Part shown: piece by piece, positions 6,698-6,975 of the stretch
How the letters are laid out: each line of letters opens with the position of its first letter
How positions within the stretch are numbered: position 1 is the stretch's first letter
DNA from: Chlorobiota bacterium
GTDB lineage: Bacteria; Bacteroidota; Ignavibacteria; Kapaibacteriales; NICIL-2
Direction: 5' to 3'
Assembly: GCA_003695605.1 (NCBI GenBank)
Contig: RFIK01000178.1
Span: 1-6,975, forward strand
DNA: 6,975 nt
Notes under the pieces: model-generated
Seen by the model: the letters and a program-made list of their open reading frames with translations, nothing else
Told to the model about the DNA's origin: nothing
Database searches by the model: none
Translations under genes and position numbers: made by a program

Positions 6698-6975
6698 ATG
6701 CAAGCAATTGTCGAAATCGCTGGCAAGCAATACCGCGTCCAACCGAATGAGCGGCACATCGTTCCGCATCTTGCTGCAGAGCCAGGGCAAACTGTCGAAT
6801 TCCGGAGCGTCCTTGCACTGCTCGATGGCAACAGCATTCAGCTCGGCACGCCACACGTTGCCGCAACAGTCACCGCAACCGTTCGTGCCCATGGCAAGGG
6901 CGAGAAGGTGCTCGTGTTCAAGAAAAAGCGCCGCAAAGGCTACAAGAAGTTGCGCGGGCATCGCCAGCAGTACAC
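6698..6975 (+). CDS. rplU: 50S ribosomal protein L21, 3' partial
   Basis: The first 92 codons of L21 are present and the reading frame runs off the window. The N-terminus MQAIVEIAGKQYRVQPNE and the basic segment VFKKKRRKGYKKLRGHRQQY are near-diagnostic for bacterial L21, which binds 23S rRNA in the large ribosomal subunit. Full-length L21 is usually a little over 100 residues, so only the last ten or so codons should be missing. A weak purine run (GGACGGAAA) lies about 9-17 nt before the ATG. In most bacteria rplU is followed by rpmA (L27), which is expected just past the right edge. A promoter box at 6664 fits separate transcription from the upstream lipoprotein gene. Confidence 0.98.
   Translation, partial: MQAIVEIAGKQYRVQPNERHIVPHLAAEPGQTVEFRSVLALLDGNSIQLGTPHVAATVTATVRAHGKGEKVLVFKKKRRKGYKKLRGHRQQY

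Noticed and set aside
6503..6961. A 152-codon minus-strand open frame across the end of the window
   Set aside because: It lies opposite the lipoprotein end and rplU, both well supported, and shows no family resemblance.

Overview
The window carries seven protein-coding genes, all on the plus strand and tightly packed. It points to a fairly GC-rich member of the Bacteroidota/Chlorobiota group (for example a Kapabacteria-like lineage). The reasons are a DUF3078-type outer-membrane protein, a PD40-propeller lipoprotein of PorE-like layout, almost no Shine-Dalgarno sequences, and two boxes matching the Bacteroidota promoter element TAnnTTTG. The lineage call is an inference from gene content.

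Layout. Positions 1-1406 hold the 3' part of a gene that begins before the window; it encodes a tandem glycosyltransferase family 9 (heptosyltransferase-like) protein. Its stop overlaps the start of a SAM-dependent methyltransferase with an N-terminal zinc ribbon (1403-2269). A 76-nt gap with a TAnnTTTG box leads to a short mscL, the large mechanosensitive channel (2346-2660). It is followed after 26 nt by a DUF3078-like exported beta-barrel protein (2687-3541) and, 4 nt later, by a GT4-family glycosyltransferase (3546-4844). After a 132-nt gap comes a lipoprotein with PD40 propeller repeats and a probable degenerate OmpA-like C-terminus (4977-6590). A 107-nt gap with the second TAnnTTTG box precedes rplU, ribosomal protein L21, cut by the window end (6698-6975).

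How the genes fit together. The GT9 protein, the methyltransferase and the GT4 enzyme look like parts of a surface-glycan (lipopolysaccharide or exopolysaccharide) pathway. The other envelope genes encode an inner-membrane channel, an outer-membrane barrel and a lipoprotein. rplU probably starts the usual rplU-rpmA ribosomal operon. No RNA genes, mobile elements, CRISPR arrays or convincing intrinsic terminators were seen. Most of the window looks like ordinary chromosomal core or envelope genes. The most distinctive points are the tandem GT9 protein, the MscL without its cytoplasmic helix bundle, and the PorE-like lipoprotein with an eroded OmpA domain.
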